This document shows, in pieces, positions 45,701 to 54,925 of a stretch of DNA of 64,000 bases (the first letter of the stretch is position 1; each line of letters opens with the position of its first letter). Both the position numbers and the translations under genes were made by a program. The DNA is taken from the NCBI RefSeq assembly GCF_013410105.1, contig NZ_JACCCJ010000002.1:248001-312000 (forward strand). The letters run 5' to 3'. The DNA is from Sphingopyxis sp. JAI108 (GTDB lineage: Bacteria; Pseudomonadota; Alphaproteobacteria; Sphingomonadales; Sphingomonadaceae). Below the pieces are notes generated by a model. That model did not search any database, was not told the origin of the DNA, and saw only the letters and a list, made by a program, of their open reading frames with translations.

Positions 45701-48626
45701 TGTCATAGGCGTAGAAGCCGCCGATCAGGCGCCGGCGCGCGGTGATGATCTCGCGATTATAGAGCGCGACCGCGACACGCTGGCCGCGGATCGGCTTGCC
45801 ATCGAGGTCGAGCGCGATGAAATTGAGGCGGAGGTCGTTGTCGCGCATCAACCAGCCGTCGGTCTTAAGGCCCAGCCGAACGGCGGACGGATAGAGAGTA
45901 ATGCGGCGGCTCGACGTCAGCGTCTCGCCATTCGCGTCTTCATAATCCATTTCGGCGGCCATCAGCGTCGGTTCGGTGATCGGCTGGTCGACCGTTATAC
46001 TCGTCGTCGCAGTGCCGCTCGCGTCGAGCGTGAGCGGGACCGAGCGCGCGAGCGGCAGTTCGGCCGACGGCGTATCGCCGCTGTCGTCGAGCTGAACCAC
46101 GCCTTCCTTCACCGGCTGGCCGTCGAAATCCCAGTCGCGATAATCTTCCGGCGGCGACCAGCTCGCGCGGAAATTGCTGCGCAGTTCGACCGGGATATTG
46201 GGGGCGGGGCCGCCCGAGAGATAGCCGACGAACAGGTTGAGCGGGACCGCAGCCGGGCGCACGAGCGCATTCTTCGGCCCGGTGATCGTCGCCTTCATCG
46301 TCGGCAGGCGATATTCGTCGACCCTGACCGACTGGTTCGTCCATATCGTCTTGTCCTCGCCATCCTTGTCTTTCGTCACGAAGACGAGTTCATAATCGCC
46401 CATCGGCGCCGAGGCGGGGACGTTCCATGTCGTCTCCCCGCTGCCGGTCGCGGCAATCGCGAAGGGCATTTCGAACTCGGTGTCGGAACCGCGGTGGACG
46501 AGGCGGAGCTTGCCCGCGAGCGCATCGGGGGTGCGAAAGCCGAGGCCGATCGGGCGGCGGAGTAGATGCTTCATATGGACGGCCTCGCCCGCTTTCACCA
46601 GCGCGCGGTCGAAGATTGTGTGGAGGATGTCCTCGCGTTCCGACCAGCCATAGGGGAGGTCGAAGTCATAGGGGCGGATGCCATCGCCCCAGTCGGTGAG
46701 GGTGAAGCTGAAATCGTCGCCCGCGCGGGCGCTGACCATCAGCGCATGGCCCTCGCTCTTGGTCGGATCGGGGGTTTCCTCGCAGCTCGAATAGGTTTCG
46801 GGCTGCGGCAAGCCGCCCGCGAAGGCGAGGCGGCCGGCCTTGTCGGCGGTGCCGCGTGCGAGCAGGCGGCCGGTGCAGCTGTCCGAGACGCGGATTTCGG
46901 CGCCCGAAACGGGAAGGCCGGTGTCGAGCGAGGTCACCCACGCGAGCGAGCCTTCGCGGCCCCATTTGAAATGCACCGCCATATTGGTGACGAGCGCGGC
47001 GGTCGCGACATAGCGCGTCGTCTTGCGGCCGAGCAGGGCGGCGCCGAGTTCGGGGCTGGCGATCTCGACGACATGGAATCCCTTTTCGGTGAGCGGGATG
47101 CCGACTACCTCGAATTCCTTGCCGCCGGCGGGGGGCGAGAGTTGCAGGTCGCGGCGTTCGCCGCCCGATGGAGCACCCGCGAACACCGATTTGGTGCCGG
47201 TGTAGTTGACCGTGACCTCTTTGCCGCTGCGGTCCTTTTCCTCGCGATAGTCGGTGTCGTCGGCGTCGTCGACGCGGCGAAGCCAGCGCGCGATCGCGGC
47301 ATCGTCGTCGCTCACCCGAAGCGCGATCGCGGGCATTTTGAGGTTCGCCTGAACGAGCGCGCTTTCGACGCCGCGCACGGTGACGGGCAGCACGCCGCCT
47401 TCGCCGGCTTCGAGGATGCCGAATTCGGCGGCGAATTTGACCAAAGGCGGGGCGCGGTCGATGTGGAATTTCAGCGGGAAATTCGACTGGTTCTGCAGCT
47501 TACGGCCGCTCTGGTCGGTGACGTCGGCGGGCAGGACGAGCGTCGCGTCGACATTCTGCGGCAGCGGGCCGGTGAAGCGGACGGTGGTCAGCCAGTCGTC
47601 GTTTTTGTCATCATCGTCGATCCTCGGCGTCAGGCGCTTGCCGTCGGCGGTGTCGAGCGTCGCGGCGAGGATCGTGTCGCGCGGCACGGGTGAGGCGAAG
47701 CTCAGCACGACGTCCTTGATCGGATTGCACCCCGCCTGCGGATTGACGCGGCTGCACGACATTTTGGCGGTGAAGGCGGGGCGGACATCATAATCGAAAC
47801 GCTGGTCGCGTCCCGCAGTGCGTCCGGGAACGCCAGCTTGTGAAATCCGCGCATCCCAGACGAGCGCCATCTCGCGCCCCGGTGGCAGCGGGCGGCGGCA
47901 TTTGACGGGCACGATGCGGTCGAGCGCGGCGTCGCGGTCGGCGCCTACAGCGGGGAAGCGCTGCGGCAGGCCGGCGTCGGCGGTGAAGGACTGGCGCGAC
48001 CAGTTGTTGTCGCCCAGCCCGGTCAGGATTTCGGTCGCGGTTTCGCGCGGCAGCACGTCGAGCGGGATTTTCTCGCCGATGCCGTCGACCGCGCAATAGC
48101 CGAAACGGCCGACCGAGGCGCGGTCGGCGGCGACGTTGGTCGCGACGAGGAAGACCTGCTCCTCCTCGATATCGCCGCCGAGACCTCCCGCGAGCACGGC
48201 GCGCGCCGAGGGGCCGCCGGTGTCGAGCGCGAAGCGGCTGTTGCCCGCGACCGCAACGCCGCGCGCGGTCTTGAGGCCGTCGCGCAGCTCGACGTGACAG
48301 GCGAGACCGCCGGGGAGCGGTTTGTCGAACTCGAGCACCCAGGTGCGCGTATCGACCCAGCGGCCCGACGAAGCGAGCTTGCAGTCGTTGGTCGCGGGCG
48401 CCGGCGCGCGGGGATCGCCGAGTGGGACCATGTCTTCGGAAAAGCGCAGCGTGAAACGGGTTATCGTGCCGTCGCCGGTGCCCGAACTGCCGGGGGTCGC
48501 GAGCGTGACCTGCGGCACCGTGTCGGCGGTGGCCGTCGCCGCCATCGCAAGCGCAAGGGGTGGGATCAGCGCCAGCTTTGCCTTGCCGCCCAGCCATGTA
48601 GCCAGCTTGCGCCATCCCCGCTGCAT
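42783..48626 (-). CDS. Bacterial alpha-2-macroglobulin-like protease trap
   Basis: A 1947-residue exported protein. The signal peptide is KAKLALIPPLALAMAATATA; there is no lipobox, unlike E. coli YfhM. A long N-terminal series of MG-type beta domains precedes the A2M_N region. The A2M domain follows (LLWKGNVPLDAKGRATVDVPLSDNLSGFR). Then comes the thioester domain, where CFEQ at residues 1496-1499 stands for the canonical C-x-E-Q, followed by alpha/alpha toroid helices with GYGPWDIRP and KLMVGVAQRQRKGHW. It can be expected to trap proteases covalently in the periplasm. pbpC is directly downstream. The protein is longer than YfhM (about 1650), with the extra length N-terminal. Confidence 0.93.
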   Translation of the reverse strand: MQRGWRKLATWLGGKAKLALIPPLALAMAATATADTVPQVTLATPGSSGTGDGTITRFTLRFSEDMVPLGDPRAPAPATNDCKLASSGRWVDTRTWVLEFDKPLPGGLACHVELRDGLKTARGVAVAGNSRFALDTGGPSARAVLAGGLGGDIEEEQVFLVATNVAADRASVGRFGYCAVDGIGEKIPLDVLPRETATEILTGLGDNNWSRQSFTADAGLPQRFPAVGADRDAALDRIVPVKCRRPLPPGREMALVWDARISQAGVPGRTAGRDQRFDYDVRPAFTAKMSCSRVNPQAGCNPIKDVVLSFASPVPRDTILAATLDTADGKRLTPRIDDDDKNDDWLTTVRFTGPLPQNVDATLVLPADVTDQSGRKLQNQSNFPLKFHIDRAPPLVKFAAEFGILEAGEGGVLPVTVRGVESALVQANLKMPAIALRVSDDDAAIARWLRRVDDADDTDYREEKDRSGKEVTVNYTGTKSVFAGAPSGGERRDLQLSPPAGGKEFEVVGIPLTEKGFHVVEIASPELGAALLGRKTTRYVATAALVTNMAVHFKWGREGSLAWVTSLDTGLPVSGAEIRVSDSCTGRLLARGTADKAGRLAFAGGLPQPETYSSCEETPDPTKSEGHALMVSARAGDDFSFTLTDWGDGIRPYDFDLPYGWSEREDILHTIFDRALVKAGEAVHMKHLLRRPIGLGFRTPDALAGKLRLVHRGSDTEFEMPFAIAATGSGETTWNVPASAPMGDYELVFVTKDKDGEDKTIWTNQSVRVDEYRLPTMKATITGPKNALVRPAAVPLNLFVGYLSGGPAPNIPVELRSNFRASWSPPEDYRDWDFDGQPVKEGVVQLDDSGDTPSAELPLARSVPLTLDASGTATTSITVDQPITEPTLMAAEMDYEDANGETLTSSRRITLYPSAVRLGLKTDGWLMRDNDLRLNFIALDLDGKPIRGQRVAVALYNREIITARRRLIGGFYAYDNQMRTTRLDATCSATTDRLGRASCAMAPGISGEVTVVATTVDADGNEARAVRSVWLAGDDDWWFGGDNGDRMDVIAEQPRYAAGDTAKFQVRMPFREATALVTVEREGVLSSFVVPLKGTNPVVKVKLPATYAPDVYVSVMAVRGRVTGGESWFRKLKRAAGFRIENSEGAPPTALVDLAKPAYRMGIARIKVGWEGHQLGVKVKADKEKYSVRETAKVAIEVKTPGGKAPKNADVAFAAVDEALLQLAPNESWEVLNAMMGERTLDVLTSTAQMQVVGKRHYGRKALEPGGGGGGDLSGLTREDFRPVLLWKGNVPLDAKGRATVDVPLSDNLSGFRLVAIATDGSQFFGTGETTVRTVQDLGVFAGMPELVRTGDTYDARFTLRNGTDKPMEVTATPTLSPAVATAPPLTVTIPAGGAVPISWSMTAPEQTGPIEWTVEAVTKGGKQRDRLVFQQQVEPAIPVETWAASLFRVGPNTTLPIAIPAGALPGGYVDVALAGTLAPPLSGVRDYMSAYPYNCFEQSTSRAIALGDLGGWQALAGAMPTYLDSDGLLRYWPNERMEGSIELTAYVLSVTAANGFAIPEASKAKMVKALQAVVEGRLTRKGYGPWDIRPVRIAALAALARNNASSAQLVSAIDVAPIDMATGTLADWLVVIERTPSVRNAAGLRTAAEAELRKRLVYEGTRLDLIDDARAPWWMMTSGDEMAIKALEAVLGRKGWEDDAGKLMVGVAQRQRKGHWDTTPANAWGAVTVRRFAELYPASAITGVTSIGLAGGTASQSWPLPADPASPLRVALNAATMSLKHDGTGTPWATVSVKAAVPLKEPLNAGYRIKRSVSIVKAANKERLTRGDVIKIRIEVVAAAGRTWVVINDPIAPGATIVGNLGGQSEMLADQASGSGAQPSYVERGKDSWRGYFGWMPAGTHAVEYVVRLNGSGRFTLPPTRVEAMYSPAIRGQWPNAPLTVASVGQ

Positions 48627-48764
48627 CGCTTCGTCTCCCCCTTTTGGCCCGGATCTTTATCCTGCTGGAAACAGGGGCAAGAGTCCACCCGTCGCCGTGC
48701 GTCGGGCACGGTTAGACGCACTTCGGAAATGGGCTGTGACCGCTGTCACCGACAGCGGCGAAAT

Positions 48765-49142
48765 TCAGCGCGCGAGCATCGGCCCGAGCGGACGTCCGGC
48801 AAAAATATGGACGTGGAGGTGGGGGACTTCCTGATGGCTGTCGAGACCGACGTTCGCGAGCAGGCGGTAGCCCGGCGCGACGAGGCCCTGCTCGCGCGCG
48901 ACCTTGCCCACCGCGCGGATAAAGCCCGCGATTTCGGCGTCGCTCCCGCGTTCGGAGAAGTCGTCCCAGCTGACATAGGGCCCTTTGGGGATCACGAGGA
49001 TGTGCAAGGGCGCCTGCGGGTTGATGTCGTGGAAGGCGAGCGCATACTCGTCCTCATAAATGGTCTTCGCGGGCAGCTCGCCGCGCAGGATGCGGGCGAA
49101 GATGTTGCTGTCGTCATAAGGAAGCGTCGCGTCGATCGGCAT
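48765..49142 (-). CDS. HIT-family (HinT-like) protein
   Basis: A 125-residue histidine-triad protein. The active-site run is VPHLHVHIFAG with His108, His110 and His112; the upstream motif FHDINPQAPLHILVIPKG is also typical. HinT proteins hydrolyse AMP-linked small molecules such as adenosine phosphoramidates and aminoacyl adenylates. The ATG at 49142 has GGAGC upstream. It starts 12 bases after the hisE stop and may be cotranscribed with it, an arrangement seen in several alphaproteobacteria. Cytoplasmic. Confidence 0.93.
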   Translation of the reverse strand: MPIDATLPYDDSNIFARILRGELPAKTIYEDEYALAFHDINPQAPLHILVIPKGPYVSWDDFSERGSDAEIAGFIRAVGKVAREQGLVAPGYRLLANVGLDSHQEVPHLHVHIFAGRPLGPMLAR

Positions 49143-49153
49143 GGGGAAAGCTC

Positions 49154-49486
49154 CTATTGGGGACGGCTGGCCTTTTCGGCGTGGCCCGAGGTGCCGTGGC
49201 GGCGGTCGAGCTCGGCGGCGATCATGTCCCAGCCGAGGCCGCGCGCGGCGAGCAGGATCGCGAGGTGGAAGATAAGGTCGCTCGCCTCGCCGACCAGCGC
49301 GGTATCGTCTTCGCTGACCGCGGCGATCACCGTTTCGACGGCTTCCTCGCCAAGCTTTTGCGCGATCTTGCCCCTTCCCTTCGCGGCGAGGTTCGCGACA
49401 TAGGATGCGCCGGCGTCGCCCGCCGCGAGCCGGTCGTCGATAACCGCCTGCAGCCGTTCCAGCGTTTCGCCCATTGCCTTGGTCAT
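49154..49486 (-). CDS. hisE: Phosphoribosyl-ATP pyrophosphatase
   Basis: Second step of histidine synthesis, removing pyrophosphate from phosphoribosyl-ATP. The 110 residues are the normal HisE length. Motifs: SYVANLAAKGRGKIAQKLGEEAVETVIAA (the E-E-x-x-E metal ligands of MazG-like helices) and EASDLIFHLAILLAARGLGWDMI (second acidic pair). It starts with the ATG at 49486 (MTKAMGETLERLQAVIDDRL). The other his genes are not in the window, and the gene is separated from the TonB receptor by a divergent 161-base region. Confidence 0.94.
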   Translation of the reverse strand: MTKAMGETLERLQAVIDDRLAAGDAGASYVANLAAKGRGKIAQKLGEEAVETVIAAVSEDDTALVGEASDLIFHLAILLAARGLGWDMIAAELDRRHGTSGHAEKASRPQ

Positions 49487-49647
49487 CGCGCGATCCTTTC
49501 GGACGCGTGCGTAGCGGCGGGCGCCGCCCCCGACAAGCGACGAAGGGGGCCCCGCGAAAACTTACCGCGGCGTAAACCATATCGAAACGCCTTTTGGCTT
49601 AGTTTCCGTCGCGCCGGGGGGCGAGATCAACTTCTATTCGGACAAGG

Positions 49648-52600
49648 ATGATGGAAATGGGCACCCGCTCCCAGGTGTTTTTGGCCCAGGTGTTTCTGGC
49701 CGCAACGGCCTCGCCGATTGCGCTCGCGGCATCGCCCGCGGCGGCGCAGACCGAGGGCGACGAGATTATCGTCACCGGATCGCGCATCGCGAAGAGCGAA
49801 TTCACCAGCGCCGACCCGATCCAGATCATCGACCCCGAAACGGCGAAACTGCAGGGGCAGGTCCAGCTCGTCGACGTGCTGCGATCCACCCCGGCGGCGC
49901 AAGGGTCGATCCAGATCAATTCGGCGATCTCGAACCGGTTCGTCGCCAATGGCGGCAACGATGTGCAGACAGTGTCGCTGCGCGGGCTCGGCGCCGAGCG
50001 CACGCTGGTACTGATCAACGGCCGCCGTGCGGGGCCCGCGGGCATCCGCGGCGCGGTCGCGCCCTTCGACCTCAATGTGCTGCCGCTGTCAGTGGTGCGA
50101 GAGGTCCAGGTGCTCAAGACCGGCGCCTCGTCGATCTATGGCTCGGACGCCGTGGCGGGGGTGGTCAATATCCTGACCCGCGACGACCTCGACGGTTTCG
50201 AGGCGGGCGGTTTCTCATCGATCACCGAGCATGGCGGCGGCGAGAGCTATGGCGCGGACGCCAGCTTCGGCAAAAAGTTCGACCGGGGGCATATCTTTGC
50301 GACGGTCGATGTCTTCCGCCAGCAGAATCTGACGCGCCACGACCGCGGTTTCCTCTTTTGTTCGGAAGAATATCTGAAGCGCGAGGCCGATGGCAGCCGC
50401 GCCGATATCGTCGATTTCCGCACCGGGCATCCGGCGTGCAGCAGCACGCAGGCCAATATGATCGTCTTCAGCGATTTTTCGGGGGTCGATGAAAACGGTT
50501 TTCCGACCTTCGGCCCCGGGCTGATCGCGCCGAACGGGCAGGCGATTTTCGCGGGCCAATATGGCAATGAATATGCGGGGGTCGGCATCCCTATCAACGC
50601 CTATAATCCGATCGGGGTGTTCGGTCCCGCCGATTTCTTCGGGGTCAATTTCGACGGCCCGTCGACCGGCGCGCTCAACCAGTTCGAACCCGCCGAGCAG
50701 GATTCGGACGTATTCTCCGGCGTGCGCCGCGTCAGCGCGTTCGCCGAGGGCGCCTACGACGTCACCGACAGCATCACCGCCTATGGCGAATTCCTGTTCA
50801 GCAACCGCAAGTCGCATAACAACGGCGTCCAGCGGATCGAACTTCAGCAGTTCACCGGCGCGTCAATGCTGCCCTTTTTCCTGTGCGATCCGACGCAGTT
50901 CAACTGCGACCCGGGCGACCTCGGCGATCCGCTCAACGCCGAATTCGGCGGCAACCTCATCCTGCGCCCGCGCGTGCTTGTGAAGTCTGAAAGCCAAGCC
51001 GATGTCGATTATTATCGCGGCGTTCTCGGGCTGCGCGGCGATTTCGGGGCGGGGTGGAAATGGGATGTCCACGGCCAGCACAGCCGGTCGGACGCGAGCT
51101 ATACGCAGGATGTCATCTATCAGGACGCGATCGCTTCGCAGACCTTGCGCACGCGATCGTGCGCGGGGACGACCACGGCGATTCGCGGCGCGGAGTGCAT
51201 CGACATCGACTTCACCGATCCGCGCGTGCTGCGCGGCGATTTCACGCCTGCCGAACGTGCCTTCCTGATGGGCCGCGAGACGGGCCGCACCTTGTTCAAG
51301 CAGACTTCGGCCGAAGCGCTGCTCACCGGCAAGCTGTTCACCCTGCCCGCGGGATCCGTTGGCGTCGCGTTCGGCGCGAATATCCGCCGTGACGAGATCG
51401 ACGACACGCCGGGCGAAGCGACGCTCGCCGGCAATGTCGCCAATTTCACGACCTCGGGTATCACCGCGGGGCATACCGTGTCGAAGGAAGTCTTCGGCGA
51501 GGTCGAAGTGCCGTTGCTCGAAGGCGTGCCTATGATCGAGCGGCTGACGCTGTCGGGCGCGGCGCGCTATACGCATGTCGAGGCGACATCGCGTACCGGC
51601 GCGCAGGACGGTTTCAGCGACACGACGTGGAAGGTCGGCGCCGACTGGGCGGTCACCGACTGGCTGCGTTTCCGCGGCACCTGGGGCACCTCTTTCCGTG
51701 CCCCCGCGCTGTTCGAATTGTTCCTGCAGGACCAGACGGGTTTCCTCGGCCAGCAGGACATCGATCCGTGCATCCAGACCGCAGCGCGGCTCGCGGCGGG
51801 CGCGATCAGCCAGCGCGTCTTCGACAATTGCGCCGCCGACGGCATCGCGCCGGACTATGCCGGCGGGATCGCCCCGGCGACGATCGTGTCGGGCGGCGGG
51901 CTTGGCCGGCTCGAGCCCGAAACCTCGACCGCGAAGACGGTGTCGGTCATCCTGACCCCCGATCTGTCGGGTGCGTTGTGGGGCGGGCTCAAGGCGCGCC
52001 TCGCCGTCGATTATTTCGACCTCAAGGTCAGGCAAGAGATTACGCTGCTCGGCGCGTCCAACATCCTCGCCGGCTGCTATGATTCGGACGATTTCACGAG
52101 CGAAGCCTTCTGCGGCCTGTTCACGCGCACCGCAGCCGGCCCCGACGCGCAGAGCGTCGCGAGCGTCACCGACCGCTATGTCAACATCAGCCGCCAGCGC
52201 AACCGCGGCGTCGACCTGTCGCTCGCGATCGATCAGGACCTCGGCAATCTGGGATCGCTTGCCTTTCGCGCGCAGATGACGTGGCAGGTCGAGGACAAGG
52301 TCAAGCTGTTTCCCGGCACCGAGATCGATGACAATGGCACGATCGGCAATCCGAAATGGGTCGGCGATTTCAACCTCGGCTGGACGAAAGACGCGTGGAC
52401 GCTTTTCTATGGGCTCGACGTCATCGGCGCGGCATCGAACATGAAGGAGCTGCTCCGCGCGCAGGGCGGCGATGCGTGCCGCACGTCGAGCTTTCGTCCG
52501 GGCGGGCGTTTTTGCCCCGATGTGAGCGTGCCCGCGACCTTCTATCATTCGCTGTCGCTGAGCCGCGACGTCGACGACCGCTTCCGTATCACGCTCGGGG

Positions 52601-52746
52601 TCGCCAACCTGTTCGACACGCCGCCGCCGCGCGTGTCGACGGTGGTGACCGCGACGCCGCCGGTGATCGGCCAGGCGCCGGCGTTCGGGACGCAGTACGA
52701 CTACCTCGGGCGGCGCTTCTTCCTGGGCGTGCGCGGGAAGATCTAG
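49648..52746 (+). CDS. TonB-dependent receptor
   Basis: A 1032-residue outer-membrane receptor. The signal peptide ends at AAAQ (about residue 33) and is followed by a TonB-box-like [10 protein letters not shown]. The plug domain is [16 protein letters not shown]...[27 protein letters not shown]...[25 protein letters not shown]. The rest is a long barrel ending [13 protein letters not shown]. Of the three clustered ATGs, 49648 lies closest to GGACAAGG. There is no STN domain or sigma/anti-sigma pair, so induction by surface signalling is not supported. No siderophore or polysaccharide genes adjoin it, and the substrate cannot be assigned. Sphingomonads carry many such receptors. Confidence 0.95.
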   Translation: MMEMGTRSQVFLAQVFLAATASPIALAASPAAAQTEGDEIIVTGSRIAKSEFTSADPIQIIDPETAKLQGQVQLVDVLRSTPAAQGSIQINSAISNRFVANGGNDVQTVSLRGLGAERTLVLINGRRAGPAGIRGAVAPFDLNVLPLSVVREVQVLKTGASSIYGSDAVAGVVNILTRDDLDGFEAGGFSSITEHGGGESYGADASFGKKFDRGHIFATVDVFRQQNLTRHDRGFLFCSEEYLKREADGSRADIVDFRTGHPACSSTQANMIVFSDFSGVDENGFPTFGPGLIAPNGQAIFAGQYGNEYAGVGIPINAYNPIGVFGPADFFGVNFDGPSTGALNQFEPAEQDSDVFSGVRRVSAFAEGAYDVTDSITAYGEFLFSNRKSHNNGVQRIELQQFTGASMLPFFLCDPTQFNCDPGDLGDPLNAEFGGNLILRPRVLVKSESQADVDYYRGVLGLRGDFGAGWKWDVHGQHSRSDASYTQDVIYQDAIASQTLRTRSCAGTTTAIRGAECIDIDFTDPRVLRGDFTPAERAFLMGRETGRTLFKQTSAEALLTGKLFTLPAGSVGVAFGANIRRDEIDDTPGEATLAGNVANFTTSGITAGHTVSKEVFGEVEVPLLEGVPMIERLTLSGAARYTHVEATSRTGAQDGFSDTTWKVGADWAVTDWLRFRGTWGTSFRAPALFELFLQDQTGFLGQQDIDPCIQTAARLAAGAISQRVFDNCAADGIAPDYAGGIAPATIVSGGGLGRLEPETSTAKTVSVILTPDLSGALWGGLKARLAVDYFDLKVRQEITLLGASNILAGCYDSDDFTSEAFCGLFTRTAAGPDAQSVASVTDRYVNISRQRNRGVDLSLAIDQDLGNLGSLAFRAQMTWQVEDKVKLFPGTEIDDNGTIGNPKWVGDFNLGWTKDAWTLFYGLDVIGAASNMKELLRAQGGDACRTSSFRPGGRFCPDVSVPATFYHSLSLSRDVDDRFRITLGVANLFDTPPPRVSTVVTATPPVIGQAPAFGTQYDYLGRRFFLGVRGKI

Positions 52747-52785
52747 AGTTCGGGCAGGTCGGCTTTTGGGGTAGGAAGCGGACAT

Positions 52786-52812
52786 AAGCTCTCTCCCAAG
52801 GAGAGAGGCTTT
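52786..52812 (+). terminator. Weak hairpin after the TonB receptor
   Basis: AAGCTCTCTCC CAA GGAGAGAGGCTT pairs over eleven bases with one bulged G, 40 bases after the stop, but only TTA follows rather than a U run. Possible terminator. Confidence 0.4.
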
Positions 52813-52929
52813 ACGGTCGCAACCGCTCGCTAGCGGACGTCCAAATTTGCGACGTGGATAATCGCGCCATCGAGGGGGACGGGGAACAGGGGCTGGACAA
52901 GCCCGCGCCGCTCTGGTGAAGCGCGCGGC

Positions 52930-53634
52930 ATGGCCGAGGTCAAACTGCATCCCGACTGGCTCACCCGCATCGGCGGCGAGTTCGAGCAGCCCTATATGGC
53001 GACGCTGAGGCAATTCCTCGCCGACGAGCGCGCGAAGGGGAAGGCGATCTTTCCGCGCCCGCGCGACTGGTTCGCGGCGCTCGACGCGACGCCGCCGCAG
53101 GATGTGCGGGTCGTGATATTGGGGCAGGATCCCTATCACGGGCCGGGGCAGGCGCACGGGCTCTGCTTTTCGGTCCAGCCCGGCGTGCGCACGCCGCCGA
53201 GCCTCGTCAACATCTATAAGGAAATGCGGAGTGACCTCGGTATCGCGCCCGCTTCGCACGGTTATCTCAAACATTGGGCCGAACAGGGCGTGCTGTTGCT
53301 CAACAATTGCCTGACGGTCGAGGCGGGGATGGCGGCGTCGCATCAGGGCAAGGGGTGGGAGAAGTTCACCGACGCCGCGGTCGCCGCAGTCGCGGCCGAT
53401 CCGGCGCCCAAGGTCTTCATCCTGTGGGGCAGCCACGCACAGAAAAAGGCGGCGAACGTGCCGGGTCTGGGCTCGGGAAGCCCGCACCTGATCCTGCGCG
53501 CGCCGCATCCCTCGCCGCTGTCGGCGCATAACGGCTTTTTCGGGTCGCGGCCGTTCAGTCAGGCGAACGCGTTTCTCGAAGGCCACGGGCGCGGCGCGAT
53601 CGACTGGCGCCTGCCGGACAATCCTGAAGCATGA
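52930..53634 (+). CDS. ung: Uracil-DNA glycosylase, family 1
   Basis: Removes uracil from DNA. The 234 residues have the water-activating loop [13 protein letters not shown] with Asp67, LLLNNCLTV (uracil-binding Asn), and the DNA-intercalation loop [13 protein letters not shown] with catalytic His. Length and motif order are typical of Ung; no mitochondrial-type extension. The TauE-like gene starts ten bases after its stop. Its own upstream region contains the receptor's hairpin. Confidence 0.96.
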   Translation: MAEVKLHPDWLTRIGGEFEQPYMATLRQFLADERAKGKAIFPRPRDWFAALDATPPQDVRVVILGQDPYHGPGQAHGLCFSVQPGVRTPPSLVNIYKEMRSDLGIAPASHGYLKHWAEQGVLLLNNCLTVEAGMAASHQGKGWEKFTDAAVAAVAADPAPKVFILWGSHAQKKAANVPGLGSGSPHLILRAPHPSPLSAHNGFFGSRPFSQANAFLEGHGRGAIDWRLPDNPEA

Positions 53635-53644
53635 ACCGCGCGGC

Positions 53645-54403
53645 ATGAGCATCCTGGCCGATCCGGCGACGCTGGCGATTCTGATCGTCGCGGTGGTGCT
53701 GCTCGGCATGGCGAAGGGCGGGCTCGCGGGGGTCGGCGCGCTGGCGACGCCGTTGGCTGCATTGGTGTTGCCGCCCGCGACCGCGGCGGCGCTGTTGCTG
53801 CCCGTGCTGATCGTGCAGGACGTGATCAGCGTCTGGTCGTTCCGCAAGACATGGGACGGCTGGATCATTGGCTGGATGCTCCCCGGCGCCGCGCTCGGCA
53901 TCCTCGCGGGCTGGTATTATGCCGAACGGGTGAACGAAGCGCAGCTGATGGCGGCCTTGGGCGCGATCACGCTCGCCTTCGGCCTATATCGCCTGTGGGT
54001 CGAGCGCGGCGGGCGGATCGTCGCCGCGTCACAGTCGCCGGGCTGGGTCGGCAGCCTGTTCGGTTTCGCGACCGGGCTGACGAGCCAGATCGCGCACGCC
54101 GGCGGGCCGCCGTTCCAGATGTGGGTCACGCCGCGCCGCCTGCCGCACCTCGCCTTCATCGGGACGAGTTCGATCCTCTTCGCGCTGATCAACTGGATGA
54201 AGGTGCCCGCCTATCTCGCGCTCGGCGCCTTTCCGCACGAGGTGGTCGTCGCCGCGCTGCTGCTGATGCCGCTCGCGATCGTATCGACCCTTTTGACCGT
54301 GCGCTGGATGAAGCGGATGAACCCCGAACGCTTTTATGTGCTCATCTATATGCTGATGGTGCTGCTCGGCGCCAAGCTGCTGTGGGACGGGCTGGCCGGA
54401 TAA
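53645..54403 (+). CDS. TauE/SafE-family permease
   Basis: A 252-residue inner-membrane protein with about seven to eight hydrophobic helices. The family hallmarks are two internally similar halves: VLLGMAKGGLAGVGALATPLAALVLPP near the N terminus, and FATGLTSQIAHAGGPPFQMW in the middle, both with the conserved G-x-x-x-x-G/P loops. Members export sulfite, sulfoacetate or other organosulfur anions, or import related compounds. No sulfur-metabolism genes flank it, so the substrate is undefined. It overlaps no gene; a strong terminator follows at 54443. Confidence 0.87.
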   Translation: MSILADPATLAILIVAVVLLGMAKGGLAGVGALATPLAALVLPPATAAALLLPVLIVQDVISVWSFRKTWDGWIIGWMLPGAALGILAGWYYAERVNEAQLMAALGAITLAFGLYRLWVERGGRIVAASQSPGWVGSLFGFATGLTSQIAHAGGPPFQMWVTPRRLPHLAFIGTSSILFALINWMKVPAYLALGAFPHEVVVAALLLMPLAIVSTLLTVRWMKRMNPERFYVLIYMLMVLLGAKLLWDGLAG

Positions 54404-54442
54404 GGGGCGACGGGCGCCGCGAAAGCGCGTAGGCTCGTCGCC

Positions 54443-54467
54443 GGCGGGCACAGGCGCCCGCCTTTTT
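54443..54467 (+). terminator. Intrinsic terminator after the TauE/SafE gene
   Basis: GGCGGGC-ACAGGC-GCCCGCC followed by TTTTT: a perfect seven-pair stem with a strong U run, 40 bases after the stop. Confidence 0.88.
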
Positions 54468-54480
54468 CAAGGTATTGACC

Positions 54481-54612
54481 ATGGCCAAGGGCCAGAAAAA
54501 ATCGAACCGCGAAACCCGCAAGCCCAAGGCCGAAAAGCCGAAAAAGCCCAATGCGAGCAATCCTTCGACCAAGGTGGGGGTCGTCGCGGGGCTCGACAAT
54601 ATGAAGAAATAA
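54481..54612 (+). CDS. 43-residue lysine-rich peptide
   Basis: A very small frame: residues 1-24 are dominated by Lys, Arg, Glu, Pro and Asn (MAKGQKKSNRETRKPKAEKP then KKPN), and residues 25-43 form a mildly hydrophobic end with STKVGVVAGLDNMKK. It could bind nucleic acid or ribosomes. AAGGTATTGACC before the ATG is only a partial ribosome site. Similar short basic proteins are common in sphingomonads, but I cannot name a family. It sits between the terminator and the DUF427 gene with the same orientation. Confidence 0.6.
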   Translation: MAKGQKKSNRETRKPKAEKPKKPNASNPSTKVGVVAGLDNMKK

Positions 54613-54632
54613 TCGCGCGCAAGGAGGCGGTC

Positions 54633-54914
54633 ATGGTTCAGGCACGGTGGAACGGCGCGGTGATCGCCGACAGCGACGACACGGTCGTGGTCGAGGGCAA
54701 TCATTATTTCCCGCGCGCGGCGGTCGATGCCGTAGCCTTGTCCGATAGCGCGACGACGAGCCTGTGTCCGTGGAAAGGCATCGCGCATTATCATCATGTC
54801 ACCATCGACGGACGGGTGAACGCGGACGCCGCCTGGTATTATCCCGACCCCAAGGAGGCCGCTGCCGCGATTGCGGACCGCATCGCCTTCTGGAAAGGCG
54901 TCGAGGTCGGCTGA
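54633..54914 (+). CDS. DUF427-family protein
   Basis: A 93-residue DUF427 protein: a small beta-rich fold with the conserved [37 protein letters not shown] (the C-P-W-K-G block) and [12 protein letters not shown] segments. Function of the family is unknown. AAGGAGG upstream is an excellent ribosome site. It sits 20 bases after the small basic peptide gene and 11 bases before the YaiI-like gene. Confidence 0.9.
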   Translation: MVQARWNGAVIADSDDTVVVEGNHYFPRAAVDAVALSDSATTSLCPWKGIAHYHHVTIDGRVNADAAWYYPDPKEAAAAIADRIAFWKGVEVG

Positions 54915-54925
54915 GCCTTTCCTGC

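Noticed and set aside
44130..46565. 811-codon + frame opposite the macroglobulin gene
   Set aside because: Arg/His/Ala-rich shadow without a start context; the antisense protein is a recognisable A2M.
50863..53901. 1012-codon minus frame opposite the TonB receptor and ung
   Set aside because: It spans two real + genes and the gap between them, with no domain; a GC-driven open frame.
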